Origin: Polyangiaceae bacterium
GTDB lineage: Bacteria; Myxococcota_A; Polyangia; Nannocystales; Nannocystaceae
Assembly: GCA_026989935.1 (NCBI GenBank)
Contig: JALSIN010000004.1
Coordinates: 1 to 35,839 of the forward strand
Length of the DNA: 35,839 bases
Direction of reading: 5' to 3'
Within the stretch, counting starts at the first letter, position 1, and each line of letters opens with the position of its first letter. The position numbers and the translations under genes were made by a program. Below are positions 19,901-28,603 of the stretch, piece by piece. Below the pieces are notes generated by a model. The model searched no databases. It was not told the origin of the DNA and saw only the letters and a list, made by a program, of their open reading frames with translations.

Positions 19901-20896
19901 GCCCTCGAGGCGGCCCTCGAACACGACGCGCCCGAGTCCGATGGCCCGAGGGCGCCGGTCCCAGACGCGGCGGTCCCAGCCTCGCCCCCGGCCGCCGAGG
20001 GGCCGCCGCCGAGCTTCGAGGGCGTCGCCCCCGGCCGCCACACCGGCACGGCGATCCACGAGCTGCTCGAACGGCTCGACTTCCCCACGGGCCTGCTCGA
20101 CGACGGGCGGCGGCCGGCCGCCTTCCTCGCGGCCCGCTTCGCCCGCGCCGGCCTCGATCCGGCCGCCGCCGCCGTCGTCGAACGCGACCTTGCGGCCGTG
20201 TTGCAAACGCCCCTCGACAACGCCCGGCTCCCGATCCCGCCCGGCTGGTGCCTGGCGCGGATCGACCGGGAAGACCGACTCGACGAGCTCGTCTTCGACC
20301 TGGCCATGGGGGCCGGCACCGCCTACCGGCGCGGCACGACGGCCGCCGTGCGGATCGACACGGCGGGCGTGCGCGCGGCCCTCGCACACCGGCTCGAAAC
20401 GGACCCGAACTGGGAGGGCGCCGCCTGGCTCGCGCCGCTGGTCGAGCGCGGCCTGCCGGACGTCGCGGGAATCCTCACCGGTTCCATCGACCTGTTGTTC
20501 CGCCTGCGGGACGGCGCGACGACCCGCACCTTCGTGGTGGACTACAAGACGAACCGCCTGTGCTTCGGGGCGGCTCCCCACGACGGAGAAGCCTACGACG
20601 CGCCCCACCTCGCCCACGCGATGGCGGACCACCACTACCACTTGCAAGGGTTGCTGTACACGCTCGCCGCCCACCGGTTCCTGCGGGACCAACTCGGCGC
20701 GGACTACGACTACGACCGGCACTTCGGCGGCCACATGTACCTGTTCCTTCGGGGGATGTCCGGTCCCGACACCCCGCGCACCGGCCCCGCGGGCGCCTGC
20801 CGGGGCGTGTACGCCGACCGCTGGCCGCGCGCGGTCATCGAGGCACTCGACCGGGCCTTCGGGGCCGGCTGCCTAACCTCGGGAGGGCCCCCGTGA
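16985..20896 (+). CDS. recB: Exodeoxyribonuclease V beta subunit RecB
   Basis: LLLEASAGTGKTWQVADLVLRLV (Walker A), VAIVDEFQDTDPTQWSILRKLF, LVGDPKQSIYRFRGADIHTY, and nuclease motif TFVVDYKTNRL. ATG at 16985 in an ATGA overlap with the recC stop. Confidence 0.93.
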   Translation: MTAPTVPLPEPGQPLLLEASAGTGKTWQVADLVLRLVAEEGVPLSAILLVTYTNAATAELRDRVRRRLDAARAAVAGAAGDRPDATLAGLSQWPNAKAGLDQALARFDDLFVSTIHGFCQRTLVEHATSAGFVPPREVIPTAEAFARPALFEPRTVAARWPDPGRFELLARLGWRGPSNLPAHAATVCGAMLAPSPAEVAEVPAPAGDATRTGRLTPDRAADEAEDLVRGLLRDLAGHRATIEAALAAGAAGDARPVPDPSAPTAEVAAFVAALYERRRADPGALSAIEPRLARFDAAWDALARRLFASLATGLRARVRSAMADAGVLTYDEMLARLDEALDGEDGGPLGRALRQRLRVAIVDEFQDTDPTQWSILRKLFVHPDARLVLVGDPKQSIYRFRGADIHTYARAAAAPGVRKVPLTRNFRSDGPLLAGLEHLFGPGTGAFMSDDFDFVSVEAAPGREAFGLEGAPPVTTADGPRPRRPFELRLVTTAEGAAGVAAVRERLCEACAAEVAALLAAGTRLAGEADGTRPLRASDVAVLVYDHRQAARMEAALAARGIRCVRPATASVFGSDAARWLRDVVFACADREGTAALHRIALGPFGGLTHEEAAVLSGDLEPDDPAAPTARRKLDALLAALDHLRATWRRRGFGPAVEAFWARTQALEAIATLEHGDRHVTDLRHLVELCHAEQRRGFLSPEGLARFLDAAIREASTSGAVRPAAGDPTLLRLDSDEDAVSIVTVWGSKGLTFEVTFVPFAGLRTVAPGKPNELVAGFDPRRGRRVLAPARPVAFDAIDGAEAPATDLTRRVLQAEEDDAFREEIRLLYVALTRARHHVVLFAPDALDMRGGGRRPLLHLLGRPRNARGAVAVDRGSFGATDHLPADRDALAARLAHLADTSNGTVGFAEVPSDRDLSQGPQPSHRRQAAAPIARRPIDPPRFVRDFQVASFSAWAAGGVADPEEPAAPEERALEAALEHDAPESDGPRAPVPDAAVPASPPAAEGPPPSFEGVAPGRHTGTAIHELLERLDFPTGLLDDGRRPAAFLAARFARAGLDPAAAAVVERDLAAVLQTPLDNARLPIPPGWCLARIDREDRLDELVFDLAMGAGTAYRRGTTAAVRIDTAGVRAALAHRLETDPNWEGAAWLAPLVERGLPDVAGILTGSIDLLFRLRDGATTRTFVVDYKTNRLCFGAAPHDGEAYDAPHLAHAMADHHYHLQGLLYTLAAHRFLRDQLGADYDYDRHFGGHMYLFLRGMSGPDTPRTGPAGACRGVYADRWPRAVIEALDRAFGAGCLTSGGPP

Positions 20897-22860
20897 GGCG
20901 CGCCCTTGCGGCTCGGCTGGACCTTTGCGTGGCGAACCCGACGCTCGCCCGCGCGATCGCGCCGTGGATCGCGGCCGGGCTGTGCGACGCCGCCGATGCC
21001 GCCGTCGTGGACGTGCTCGCCGAGCGCGCGGGGGCGCGGTGCGCCGACGCCGAGGTGGCGCTGGCACTCGCCCTGGCCGCGGTGCGGTTCGGGCACGTGG
21101 GGCTCGCGTTGCGGGCGCAGGTGCCGTGGGACGAGCCCGACGGCCCCGCGGCGGCCGGACCCCGGCTCGCTCCGGCGCGCCTGCGCGACGAACTCGCTCG
21201 CTCGCCGCTGGTGACCATCGAGGGGCCGGACCCCGGCGACGGGGCCGCGCCCGAGCGCCCCTTCCGCCTCGTGCTGCGCGACCACCTCGGACGCCCGCCG
21301 CTGCTTTCGTGCCGGCGCCTGCACCACGAGGAAGTGCGCACGGCCGAGGCGCTGGGCCGGCTGGCGGCGGCCACCCCGCACCCGCCCGTGGATGCGACGC
21401 GGGTGGACGCGCTGGTGACGCGGTTGCTGCCGGGGGACGCCTCGGCCGAGGCGCGGGCCGCCGTCCGCACGTGTCTGCGCCGGGCGCTCGGGATCGTGAC
21501 CGGCGGCCCGGGGACCGGCAAGACGTACACGGTGCAGCGGCTGCTGGCCGTCCTGCTCGCCGCCGCCCCCGCCGACGCGCCGCTTCGCGTCGTGGCCGCG
21601 GCGCCGACCGGCAAGGCCGCCGCCCGCCTGACCGAGGCCCTCGGCGAACGGCTCGCCGCCCTGGACGTACCCGAGGCCGTCCGAGAGCGTCTCCAGGCGA
21701 TCCGCGCCACGACGGTCCACGGGCTGTTGCGGATCCGTCCCGACGGCACCTGCCGTCACGGTCCCGGCGCCCCCCTACCCGCCGACGTGGTGGTCGTGGA
21801 CGAGGCTTCGATGTTGGACCTTACGACCATGCGGCGCCTCGTCGAGGCCGTGGCCCACGACCCCGCGGAGAACGCGGCCGCCCGCCTCGTGCTGTTGGGC
21901 GACCCGGACCAGCTCGCGAGCGTCGAGGCCGGGGCCGTCCTGGCCGACCTGGTGGACCCGGCCGCCGGCCTCGGCGGGCACGTCGCGCGTCTTACGGTCG
22001 GCCACCGGTTCGGCGAGGCCCCGCGGATCGCCGCCCTGGCCGCGGCGATCCGCGAAGACCGCGTCTCCGACGCGCTGGCGCTGTTGGGCGGCGGCGGCCC
22101 GCCGGACCCGTGCCCGGACCGGATCCGCCACGTCCTCGGCCCCCGCGCCACCCCCACCGGCGTGCTGCGTCACCTGGCTGCGCCGCTCTCCGCCCCCGGG
22201 GGGCTGGCCGACGTGCTGCGCGCCGACCGGTGGCGCGCGCGGGCCGAGCGCCGGCGGCCGGCCGACCCTGCGGCCGTCGAACGCGCCCTCGACGCCCTGG
22301 CGCGCTACCGGGTGCTGACCACCTACCGCCGCGGCCCCCTCGGCGCCGAGACGCTGGCCGAGGCCCTCGAAGCGCACCTGATCGCCGCGGCCGACCTGAC
22401 CGGGTTCGACGGGCCCGGGGGGATCCGGGCCGGCTCGGTCGTGCTCGTCACACGCAACGACCCGCGGGTGGGTCTTCGCAACGGGGACGTGGGGCTCGTG
22501 CTGCCCGACGGAGATCGCCTGTCGGCGTTCTTTCGTGACGCGGGCGCGATCCGGCGGGTGCATGTGGCGAACCTGCCCGCCTGGGAGCGCGGCGCCGCCA
22601 TGACGGTCCACAAGAGCCAGGGGTCGCAGTTCGAGCGCGTGGCCTTCGTGGTCGGGGACCGGGAGGGGCCGCTGCTGACCCGCGAGCTGGTCTACACGGC
22701 GGTCACCCGGGCGCGGGCGCGGATCGACTGGTACGGCGATCCGGCCGTCGTCGAGCGCGCCCTCGGGCGCCGCATCGAACGGGCCACCCACCTCGCCCAC
22801 CGCCTCGCCGCCGCCCGGCGCGCAGGAGGCGGTCACGGGCCGAAGGCCGCGAACAACTGA
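20893..22860 (+). CDS. recD: Exodeoxyribonuclease V alpha subunit RecD
   Basis: GIVTGGPGTGKTYTVQRLLAVLL, VVVVDEASMLDLTTMRRLVEAV, LLGDPDQLASVEAGAVLADL, AMTVHKSQGSQFERV, LVYTAVTRAR. GTG start at 20893 overlaps the recB stop (GTGA). Confidence 0.93.
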   Translation: MRRALAARLDLCVANPTLARAIAPWIAAGLCDAADAAVVDVLAERAGARCADAEVALALALAAVRFGHVGLALRAQVPWDEPDGPAAAGPRLAPARLRDELARSPLVTIEGPDPGDGAAPERPFRLVLRDHLGRPPLLSCRRLHHEEVRTAEALGRLAAATPHPPVDATRVDALVTRLLPGDASAEARAAVRTCLRRALGIVTGGPGTGKTYTVQRLLAVLLAAAPADAPLRVVAAAPTGKAAARLTEALGERLAALDVPEAVRERLQAIRATTVHGLLRIRPDGTCRHGPGAPLPADVVVVDEASMLDLTTMRRLVEAVAHDPAENAAARLVLLGDPDQLASVEAGAVLADLVDPAAGLGGHVARLTVGHRFGEAPRIAALAAAIREDRVSDALALLGGGGPPDPCPDRIRHVLGPRATPTGVLRHLAAPLSAPGGLADVLRADRWRARAERRRPADPAAVERALDALARYRVLTTYRRGPLGAETLAEALEAHLIAAADLTGFDGPGGIRAGSVVLVTRNDPRVGLRNGDVGLVLPDGDRLSAFFRDAGAIRRVHVANLPAWERGAAMTVHKSQGSQFERVAFVVGDREGPLLTRELVYTAVTRARARIDWYGDPAVVERALGRRIERATHLAHRLAAARRAGGGHGPKAANN

Positions 22861-23374
22861 CTGAACGCCAGGTCCATCGTCTGGTCGGGGGCGCTCGAAC
22901 AGTCCGGCCGCACGCTCGGCTCAGTCGGGCACGGGTAGTCGCGGTTGGCAGACCACATACCGAGCGACCCGAGGTCCTGCGCCCGAGGCCGGTCCGTAAG
23001 GGGCTGGGCGCCCGAGAGGGTGAAAACCTCGGCCGCCACGTCGTTGCGACCGACCATGGGGGCCGCGCCCAGCATCCGCCACAGCGCGCCGTCGTTCTTC
23101 GACGCTCCCGCGTCCTCGTAGATCCGAGCGAGCTGCCCGTGGACGCTCGCAAGCGCCATCGTGGCGTACGCCCTCATCTTGCCGTCGGGGTTCGGCGCCG
23201 CGCCGGCCAAGACGGCGGCCACCACCCCCGTGTGGCGTACCAAGGCTCCCGCTGCGGCGACCGGGGACCGGCCATTCACCCCGGCGCAGGCGACGATCCG
23301 CGGCGGAGACGCCCTCCGACCGCGCAAGGTCGCGGGCCCGGCGCGGCCCTCGCCGTTTGTTAGGCTTCCCACCC
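22833..23374 (-). CDS. Hypothetical protein or 3' remnant, convergent with recD (28-bp overlap)
   Basis: Natural-looking C-terminal part (GALVRHTGVVAAVLAGAAPNPDGKMRAYATMALASVHGQLARIYEDAGASKNDGALWRMLGAAPMVGRNDVAAEVFTLSGAQPL...DQTMDLAFSQLFAAFGP). Start unclear; GTG at 23374 is one option. Confidence 0.4.
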
Positions 23375-24655
23375 GTGCGCACGTGGAGCCGTCCCGCCCT
23401 GGCACTCGTCGCGGTGTGCGTACTTGCGGCCTGTGCCTTCCGCAGGCTACGACACGACACCGCCGAGATGGCCAGCCAGGCCGTACTGGCCGGCGAGGTC
23501 CGTGTCCCGGGGTTCGACGGCCGCGCCCCGCTGGTGGTGGCCGCGGGCAAACTGCCCGAAGACGGCGGCTCGCTGCTGCAGGTGTTCGGGTCGCACGTGC
23601 TGCGCGAGCCCGATGCGTTCGCGATCCGTGTGCCGCCGGGCAAGTACGTGGTCGGCGCCTACGTGGACGAAAACCGCGACGGCCACTGGAATCTCGGGGA
23701 GCGCGGCACCGTCTCCCGGGTACTTCGGGTGGCCGCCGGCAAGCGGATCGGGGGGCTCCGTCTGTCCATCGGGCAAACCGGGGGGCGACCGCCGGACCTC
23801 GACGAGTACCGTGCACTCGAAGCCTTCGAGCTGGCTCGCGGCGACGTGGTGCCCCTCGACGACCCACGCTTCGGGGAGGCGCCCGCCCGCCGGGGCATGT
23901 GGGAGCCGCTGGCCGCCGCACGGGACCTGCGCCCCGGCGTCTACATGCTCCGACCCTACGACCCGAACAAGACGCCGGTCCTGTTCGTACACGGCATGAT
24001 GGGATTTCCGCAGCAGTTCGCCGCTCTCATCGCCGACCTCGACCGGCGCCGGTTTCAGCCCTGGGTGGCGCTCTACCCGTCCGGCCTGGCGTTCGACGGC
24101 GTGGCGAACGTCTTGCACCTGCTGATGAACGAGATCGAGGCGCGATACGCCCCCAAACGCATCTGTGTCGTCGCCCACAGCATGGGCGGACTGGTGGCCC
24201 GCAAGTTCGTCGGGATCCACGAGAAGAAGACCCCCGACCACCCCATCCGAGCGCTGGTGACGCTGGCCTCCCCCGTGGGCGGGATGCCCTCTGCGGGGAT
24301 GGGCGTCAAGATGGCCCCGGCGGTGGTGCCGTCGTGGTACGACATCGCCCCGGGCAGCGAGTTCCTCGCCACTTTGTACCGGCCGCCGCTTCCGGACGAG
24401 GTGGAGTATCACCTGCTGTTCGCCTACGACGGCAAGGGCGCGGACGACGGCACGGTCCCGATCCCCCGCCAGCTCAGGGACGAGGCGCAAGGCGAGGCGA
24501 CGGTGGTCCGAGGATACGAGGCCACCCACGTCGGGATCCTGCGCTCGAAGGCGGCTGCCGCCCAGGTCCGCCGCGCGCTGGACCGCTGCCGCGGGGACCG
24601 CCCCACGCCCGGCCCCGTCGCGCCCCGGCCCCTCGCCCCCGGCGTCCGACGCTGA
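23375..24655 (+). CDS. Alpha/beta-hydrolase (lipase-like) lipoprotein
   Basis: Lipobox-like ALALVAVCVLAACAF, TPVLFVHGMMGFPQQFAAL, nucleophile elbow VVAHSMGGLVARKFV, and late ATHVGIL with candidate catalytic His. Confidence 0.85.
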   Translation: MRTWSRPALALVAVCVLAACAFRRLRHDTAEMASQAVLAGEVRVPGFDGRAPLVVAAGKLPEDGGSLLQVFGSHVLREPDAFAIRVPPGKYVVGAYVDENRDGHWNLGERGTVSRVLRVAAGKRIGGLRLSIGQTGGRPPDLDEYRALEAFELARGDVVPLDDPRFGEAPARRGMWEPLAAARDLRPGVYMLRPYDPNKTPVLFVHGMMGFPQQFAALIADLDRRRFQPWVALYPSGLAFDGVANVLHLLMNEIEARYAPKRICVVAHSMGGLVARKFVGIHEKKTPDHPIRALVTLASPVGGMPSAGMGVKMAPAVVPSWYDIAPGSEFLATLYRPPLPDEVEYHLLFAYDGKGADDGTVPIPRQLRDEAQGEATVVRGYEATHVGILRSKAAAAQVRRALDRCRGDRPTPGPVAPRPLAPGVRR

Positions 24656-24916
24656 CGACGCCGGGCCACGCCACGAACGCCCCAGGCCCTCGCCGCGACG
24701 GGTGGCCGCCCCGGTCCACCGTCCGGCCCGCACTTACGTTCCGTCCTATATTTTTGTTTTCTGGTTCGGGGCGACGGGAGCGTGCACGGATCCGGTCTCG
24801 GCCCCGGTGGCCGGGCCGGTCTCCGGAACCGTCGCCGACTCCGTACCGATGACCGCAGCGGTCCGCCTGCCCGCCCCCGGGCCGAACCGGTGGCCGAGCC
24901 GGGCCGGCAGGGGGGG

Positions 24917-25255
24917 TCAGCCGGGCTGGGGAGACGGGCGCACGATCTCGCCGCTTACGAGCTTGCTGACGTAGGCGCCCACGGACTCGCGCGGCGGGCG
25001 ATCCACGGCCTCCACGGCCGAGGTGACCACGTCGGCACGCGAACCCCAGAACTGGATCCGGCGCCCGACGAACACGTGATCATGGCCGTGGGGCGGCAAC
25101 TCGATGGCCCGCAGCCGCAGCGCTGCGTGATCGCGCAGCCAGGTGCCGCTCTTGCGGTCGCGCACCCCCACGCACTCGTCGTCGCGCAGGTGGTACTCGG
25201 TGTTGCGGGTCACGAACAGACGATGGCGACGGCGGTTGACGGTTGGCGCTGCCAT
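24917..25255 (-). CDS. Hypothetical 112-aa protein
   Basis: MAAPTVNRRRHRLFVTRNTEYHLRDDECVGVRDRKSGTWLRDHAALRLRAIELPPHGHDHVFVGRRIQFWGSRADVVTSAVEAVDRPPRESVGAYVSKLVSGEIVRPSPQPG; non-low-complexity, plausible coding. Confidence 0.65.
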   Translation of the reverse strand: MAAPTVNRRRHRLFVTRNTEYHLRDDECVGVRDRKSGTWLRDHAALRLRAIELPPHGHDHVFVGRRIQFWGSRADVVTSAVEAVDRPPRESVGAYVSKLVSGEIVRPSPQPG

Positions 25256-25380
25256 GGCCCCAAGGTAGGCGGCGCCGGGGGGGCGATCGCAAGAAAGCGG
25301 CGATCTTGGGCGCAGCAGGCGGCCCGCGGGCCGGTCGCCGGCGGGACGCCGCGCGGTCGCCGCCCTGCTACCCTGACCCC

Positions 25381-26064
25381 GTGCCCGCGCCGCCCCGCTG
25401 GTCCGCCCTGCCCCGCTTCGAGCGCGGCGGGCTCGCCCTGTTCGCCGCCGCCGCCGCGACGACGGCCCTGCTCGGCGACCACCGGCTCGGCGCCTCGCTG
25501 CTCCTCGACCCGGCCCGGACCTTCGCCGCCGGCGAGGCGTGGCGGGTCCTGTCGGCCCCGTTCGTCTTCCCGGAGGGCCGGGCCGGCGGCCTGCTGCTGA
25601 CCCTCGGCGTGCAGTGGTTCCTCGGCGGCCCCGTCGAGCGCAGCCTCGGCACCCGCCGCTACCTCGCCTGGACGCTCGGCGCCGCCGTCTTCGGGTACGC
25701 GATCCTCGCCGCCTTGGGCCTTGCGGGGCTCGTCCCGCCCGGCCCCGCGCGCTTCGGCGGCATGCTCCCCGCCGACCTGGCCGTCGCCACGACCTTCGGC
25801 CTTCGTCTGGCCCACGTGCGCCTGTCCTGGATGGGCGTGCTGCCCGTCGGCGCCCGCACCCTGGCCGGGGCCGTCGTCGGCCTCGCCCTCGCCTCCGAGG
25901 CCCTGTCCGGCGCCCCGCTCGTGGGCCTCGTGCCCCCGGTCGTCGCCGTCGCCGTCGCGTTCGCCCGTTTCGGACCGCGCCCGCCCTTCTCCCGCCGCGC
26001 CGGGCGACGCAGGCGTGCAAACCACCTGCGCGTCGTCCCCCCCGACGACGTCACCTTGCACTGA
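25381..26064 (+). CDS. Rhomboid-like multi-pass membrane protein
   Basis: GTG start. Several hydrophobic helices with AGEAWRVLSAPFVFPEG...LLLTLGVQWFLGGPVERSLGTRRYLAWTLGAAVFGYAIL, resembling the rhomboid-like superfamily. Confidence 0.65.
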   Translation: MPAPPRWSALPRFERGGLALFAAAAATTALLGDHRLGASLLLDPARTFAAGEAWRVLSAPFVFPEGRAGGLLLTLGVQWFLGGPVERSLGTRRYLAWTLGAAVFGYAILAALGLAGLVPPGPARFGGMLPADLAVATTFGLRLAHVRLSWMGVLPVGARTLAGAVVGLALASEALSGAPLVGLVPPVVAVAVAFARFGPRPPFSRRAGRRRRANHLRVVPPDDVTLH

Positions 26065-26070
26065 GCCACC

Positions 26071-27482
<1,412 letters not shown>

Positions 27483-27486
<4 letters not shown>

Positions 27487-27896
27487 CCCGCGGCCTCGCC
27501 CTCGCCGCCGTCGCCTGCCTCGGCGGCTGCGCCCTCGGCCGCTCGGAGCCGGAGATCGTCGCCCGGGCCTTCCTCGACGCCCTCGTGGCCGAGGACTACG
27601 AGACCGCCGTGGCCCTGTCCGTCCGCCCGGTGCGCGAGCGTCTTGCGGCCGCCGCACAGCGGGCGAGCGACCAGGTGGGCGGCCGCCGCACCTTCGCCGC
27701 GCACGAGATGTTCCAGGTGCTCGACCTGCCCGCCGGCCTGGGCGCGGCGACCCTCGTGGTCGAACGAGCCGGCGACGACGAGGCCGTCGTCACGATCCGC
27801 CTGCCCGACGACACGCACCGCAGCCTGTCCCTGCGCCGGGAAGACGGCGCCTTTCGAGTCGTGGTACCCCTGCCGGCCGAGGCCCCACCGCCGTGA
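27483..27896 (+). CDS. Small putative lipoprotein (DUF4878/NTF2-like organisation possible)
   Basis: GTGA overlap with the upstream stop. VTRGLALAAVACLGGCALGRSEPEIVARAFLDALVAEDYETAVALSVRPVRERLAA... Confidence 0.7.
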
Positions 27897-28591
27897 CGCC
27901 GTCCCCCCACGACCTCGGAACGTTCGCCGACCGCCTGACCGCCGCCCGCCGGCGCCTGGGTCGCTTCCGCTACCTCGACGCCCCCCTCCTCGCCGCCCTG
28001 GCCGCGGGGTTCCACTTCTACTGGAACGTCCCCGACCAGGTCGTCGCCATCCCGGGCGACCAGGGCGTCCCGAAACCCAAGCGCAAGAAGCCGCGGCCGA
28101 CCCGGCACGAGCCCCGGCCCCCCGAGGCCCTGGCCGGGCTCGCCGACCGCTACGCGCGCCGGCCCTTCACCGCGGAGCCGAAGAACGACGCCTTCGCCCG
28201 CTACGCCGTCCCCCGCCTGCGCCGCGTGGTGTCCCTCGCGCGGCGAGAAGCCTTCGAGGGCGCGCCGGCCCCCACGCCCTTGCGCACCGTGGCGTTCGAG
28301 TGCCGCACCGTCCGATGCCGGTTCCGCGTCGAGCGGGCGACGGGCCCCCACGAGGTGAACCTGCTGGTCGAAGCCCTGCGGGGGATCGCAAAGGACGGAG
28401 CCCCGGTCTTCCGCACGGTCCACACCACTCCGGCCGTTGCGCCCGAGGGGGACGAGGGCTACGCCGCGTGGATCGAGGTCACGCTCGCGCGCGACGACTT
28501 CGACCGTCCGATGCCCCGCCCTCGCTCGCAACCGCCCCCCGCCGCCGCACCCCCGGCGAAGCGCCCCCGGTCGGCCGGCGACGGCGCCTGA
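27893..28591 (+). CDS. Hypothetical protein with N-terminal segment and basic/proline-rich regions
   Basis: GTGA overlap with the previous gene. VTPSPHDLGTFADRLTAARRRLGRFRYLDAPLLAALAAGFHFYWNVPDQVV...VAFECRTVRCRFRVERATGPHEVNLLVEAL. Confidence 0.7.
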   Translation: MTPSPHDLGTFADRLTAARRRLGRFRYLDAPLLAALAAGFHFYWNVPDQVVAIPGDQGVPKPKRKKPRPTRHEPRPPEALAGLADRYARRPFTAEPKNDAFARYAVPRLRRVVSLARREAFEGAPAPTPLRTVAFECRTVRCRFRVERATGPHEVNLLVEALRGIAKDGAPVFRTVHTTPAVAPEGDEGYAAWIEVTLARDDFDRPMPRPRSQPPPAAAPPAKRPRSAGDGA

Positions 28592-28603
28592 CCGGCCCGA
28601 CCG

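Noticed and set aside
16919-20734. 1271-aa minus-strand ORF antisense to recB
   Set aside because: Mirror-frame ORF with no domain-like segments; recB has unambiguous helicase and nuclease motifs on the plus strand.
12176-20896. 2906-aa plus-strand ORF containing RecB
   Set aside because: Only the part from 16985 is RecB. The upstream ~4.8 kb is antisense to the RND adaptor and out of frame with recC; long open frames are expected at this GC content.
24702-24974. 90-aa plus ORF across the AT-rich patch
   Set aside because: Overlaps the 3' end of the minus-strand hypothetical gene, lacks convincing start context and has no recognisable domain; treated as noncoding.
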